Source: Spirochaetaceae bacterium (GTDB lineage: Bacteria > Spirochaetota > Spirochaetia > DSM-27196 > PWMO01). Taken from it: a stretch of DNA of 6,274 bases. The position numbers and the translations under genes are program-made. A model generated the notes under the pieces. It made no database searches, had not been told where the DNA came from, and worked only from the letters and a program-made list of their open reading frames with translations. Location: NCBI GenBank assembly GCA_003558175.1, contig PWMO01000124.1, positions 1 to 6,274 of the forward strand, read 5' to 3'. This document shows, piece after piece, positions 4,746 through 6,274 of the stretch (positions are counted from its first letter, which is position 1; the number at the start of each line of letters is the position of its first letter).

Positions 4746-5680
4746 AACGGTCGGCAGACGGCGCGCAGCGGCAGTCAATCGGCGTCGAAGTCCGCGAATT
4801 GAGCTATCGCTATCCCGGCACCACCTCCGACACGCTGCACCAACTCAGTTTTGCGCTTCAAAGCGGTGAAGTCTACGGCTTTCTCGGCCCCAGCGGCGCC
4901 GGCAAATCGACCACGCAGAAGATCCTCTATCGCCTGCTGACCGGCTACGAAGGCTCAGTGCGACTCGACGGGCGCGAGATCTCCGCCTGGGGCACCGAGC
5001 TCTACTCCCTGATGGGCATCGGATTCGAGACGCCCAGCCTCTACCTCAAGCTCACCGGACGCGAGAACCTTGAGTTCGCCCTCTCGCTGCACAAGTGCGA
5101 GCCGGTCCTCTCCATTCCCCGTGCCGCCGCCAGGCTCGGTCTCGACGACGTGATCGATCAGCGCGTCGAAACCTACTCCAAAGGCATGCGAATGCGACTC
5201 GCGTTCATTCGCGCCGTGCTCCATCGGCCGCGGCTCCTGTTTCTGGACGAGCCGACCTCGGGACTCGATCCGGGCTGGTCACGACGGGTCAAGGACTGGA
5301 TTCTCGAGCTCCGAGGCGACGGAGCCGCGGTCTTTCTGACCACGCACTCCATGGAACTCGCCGACGAGCTGTGCGACGTTGTCGGCTTCCTCGTAAACGG
5401 CCGCCTCGCGCTGCAGGACAACCCCTCCGCCCTCAAGCGGCGCTACGGCCGACCCGGCTGCGTGGTGACCGGCCGTACCGCGGAGGGCACCCCGTGCCGC
5501 CGCGAGCTCAGTTACGACGAACTGCGCAGCGGGCACCCTCTGCCGGAGTTCGCCGAGATCGAGCACGTGCACAACCACGAAGTGAACCTCGAGCAGGTCT
5601 TCCTCACCGTCACCGGCTGCAGCCTGAGTGCCGAGACTCCGACCCCCTCGGCAACCAACGCCGCGGACGCGACCGCATGA
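4742..5680 (+). CDS. ABC-2 type efflux transporter, ATP-binding subunit
   Basis: A 312-residue nucleotide-binding protein that powers export through the permease encoded next. Visible motifs: Walker A GPSGAGKST (49-57), Q-loop region GIGFETPSLYLKLTGREN (92-109) with Glu96 where most ABC ATPases have Gln, a variant signature YSKGMRMRLA (145-154) in place of LSGGQ, Walker B LLFLDEP (165-171), D-loop SGLDP (173-177) and H-loop His202 in TTHSM. The 'SKGM' signature and the LTGRENL segment are typical of ABC-2 drug or antibiotic exporters (DrrA-like; homologues are annotated as fluoroquinolone export ATPases). The tail past about 220 has the usual regulatory subdomain and ends in a low-complexity TPSATNAADATA. 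The start ATG overlaps the TetR stop and has GGGAG six bases upstream; its own stop overlaps the permease ATG. The substrate cannot be read from sequence. Confidence 0.93.
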   Translation: MKRSADGAQRQSIGVEVRELSYRYPGTTSDTLHQLSFALQSGEVYGFLGPSGAGKSTTQKILYRLLTGYEGSVRLDGREISAWGTELYSLMGIGFETPSLYLKLTGRENLEFALSLHKCEPVLSIPRAAARLGLDDVIDQRVETYSKGMRMRLAFIRAVLHRPRLLFLDEPTSGLDPGWSRRVKDWILELRGDGAAVFLTTHSMELADELCDVVGFLVNGRLALQDNPSALKRRYGRPGCVVTGRTAEGTPCRRELSYDELRSGHPLPEFAEIEHVHNHEVNLEQVFLTVTGCSLSAETPTPSATNAADATA

Positions 5681-6274
5681 ACGCCCGGCAGCAGCTCAGC
5701 AGCCGCGGTCCGGCCGCTCCCCCTGGGGCCGCCGCGCCGCGCCGCCCTGCACACTGCGGCCCGTTCCGCGCCGAGCTCCGGCTGCAGTTTCGCAACGGGT
5801 TCTACGCTGCCTATCTCGCAATGACGCTGGTGTTCTTCTTCATCCTGGTCGCACTGCCGGCGGGCTTGCGCGAAGCCGGGTTCACGCTCATCGTGCTGAT
5901 GGATCCGGCCTTCATGGGGTTCTTTTTCGCCGGCGGCCTGATCCTGCTGGAACGCGATCAGGGCGTGCTGCAATACATCGTTACGCGCGGGCGGGGGTTC
6001 TTCGCCTACTGGCGCGCCAAAGTCGCCGCCATTCTCAGCCTTGCGGTGATCGTCGTTGCGGTCCTTCTGGTCGCGGCGAGTCTGCTCAGGTTCATTGAGC
6101 CGGACCTGCGTGGGGTTGTTTTCCTCAGCGCCGGCCTGCTGTTGACGGTGCCGCTGTTCTTCAGCCTCGGATTAGTCATGGCGGGCCGTGTATCGCGGGT
6201 GACCGATTACTTCGTCTACTCGGGGCTCGCGCTGACGCCGCTGATGTACCCGCTCCTTGAGCCGGCTGGGGTTC
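5677..6274 (+). CDS. ABC-2 type transporter permease, 3' truncated by the window end
   Basis: The first 199 residues of a membrane protein that runs past the window. The ATG overlaps the ATPase stop (ATGA, 5677-5680). After a Pro/Ala/Arg-rich cytoplasmic tail (1-28), longer than I would expect for this family, comes FRAELRLQFRNGFYAAYL, an amphipathic pre-helix typical of these permeases. Hydrophobic segments follow at about 43-62, 70-92, 116-139, 145-169 and 176-194. The stretch DPAFMGFFFAGGLILLERDQGVLQYIVTRG (76-105) resembles the 'DP..lGffF.gg..LLE...gvl' block of permeases paired with fluoroquinolone-export-type ATPases. It would form the transmembrane pathway with the preceding ATPase, probably as a dimer or with a second permease encoded further on, as in related operons. 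Whether a second permease follows cannot be seen. Confidence 0.9.
   Translation, partial: MNARQQLSSRGPAAPPGAAAPRRPAHCGPFRAELRLQFRNGFYAAYLAMTLVFFFILVALPAGLREAGFTLIVLMDPAFMGFFFAGGLILLERDQGVLQYIVTRGRGFFAYWRAKVAAILSLAVIVVAVLLVAASLLRFIEPDLRGVVFLSAGLLLTVPLFFSLGLVMAGRVSRVTDYFVYSGLALTPLMYPLLEPAGV

Noticed and set aside
5628..6098. A + strand open frame overlapping the permease start.
   Set aside because: It is Arg/Pro-rich without membrane segments, while the overlapping frame from 5677 encodes clear transmembrane helices and is coupled to the ATPase by ATGA.

Overview
The window is GC-rich DNA (by eye clearly above 60% G+C) from a diderm bacterium. A signal-peptide/POTRA/beta-barrel protein of the Omp85 type requires an outer membrane. 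A Bdr-like repeat coiled-coil protein with a C-terminal membrane anchor recalls spirochaetes. The lineage call (possibly Spirochaetales/Spirochaetaceae) is inference and weak. No rRNA, tRNA, CRISPR array, insertion sequence or phage gene is visible.

Layout. (1) 1-656, +: the 3' end of a maltokinase domain, probably the C-terminal part of a trehalose synthase/maltokinase (TreS-Mak/Pep2) protein. It carries an odd Ala/Thr/Arg-rich insert. (2) 700-2169, +: a secreted protein with one POTRA-like domain and a C-terminal barrel of Omp85 type. Its true start is unclear, and an 11-bp perfect inverted repeat lies at its 5' end. (3) 2221-2712, -: a 163-residue coiled-coil protein with three and a half 18-residue repeats (54 bp each) and a C-terminal transmembrane helix. 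(4) 2968-3807, -: a DapF-fold epimerase/racemase whose motifs match CntK, the histidine racemase of staphylopine synthesis, but with no CntL or CntM partner in view. (5) 4038-6274, +: a TetR-type regulator, an ABC-2 type ATPase and a truncated membrane permease, joined by two ATGA overlaps. This is a self-regulated efflux operon resembling those annotated as fluoroquinolone/daunorubicin-type exporters.

The operon and the racemase gene are transcribed divergently from a shared region of about 230 bp. It holds a clear sigma-70-like promoter for the regulator (TTGACT, 18 bp, TATAGT) overlapped by small inverted and direct repeats. The TetR protein probably binds there and could influence both sides.

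The remaining gaps are all under 300 bp. 657-699 contains a weak GC stem-loop. 2170-2220, between convergent genes, shows no convincing terminator. 2713-2967 holds a 9-bp tandem repeat and two small inverted repeats. 3808-4037 is described above. Nothing here amounts to an obvious new multi-gene system. The points most worth a second look are the orphan CntK-like racemase with its overlapping mini-ORF, the minimal single-POTRA barrel protein, the Bdr-like repeat protein, and the fresh 33-bp duplication in the regulator.
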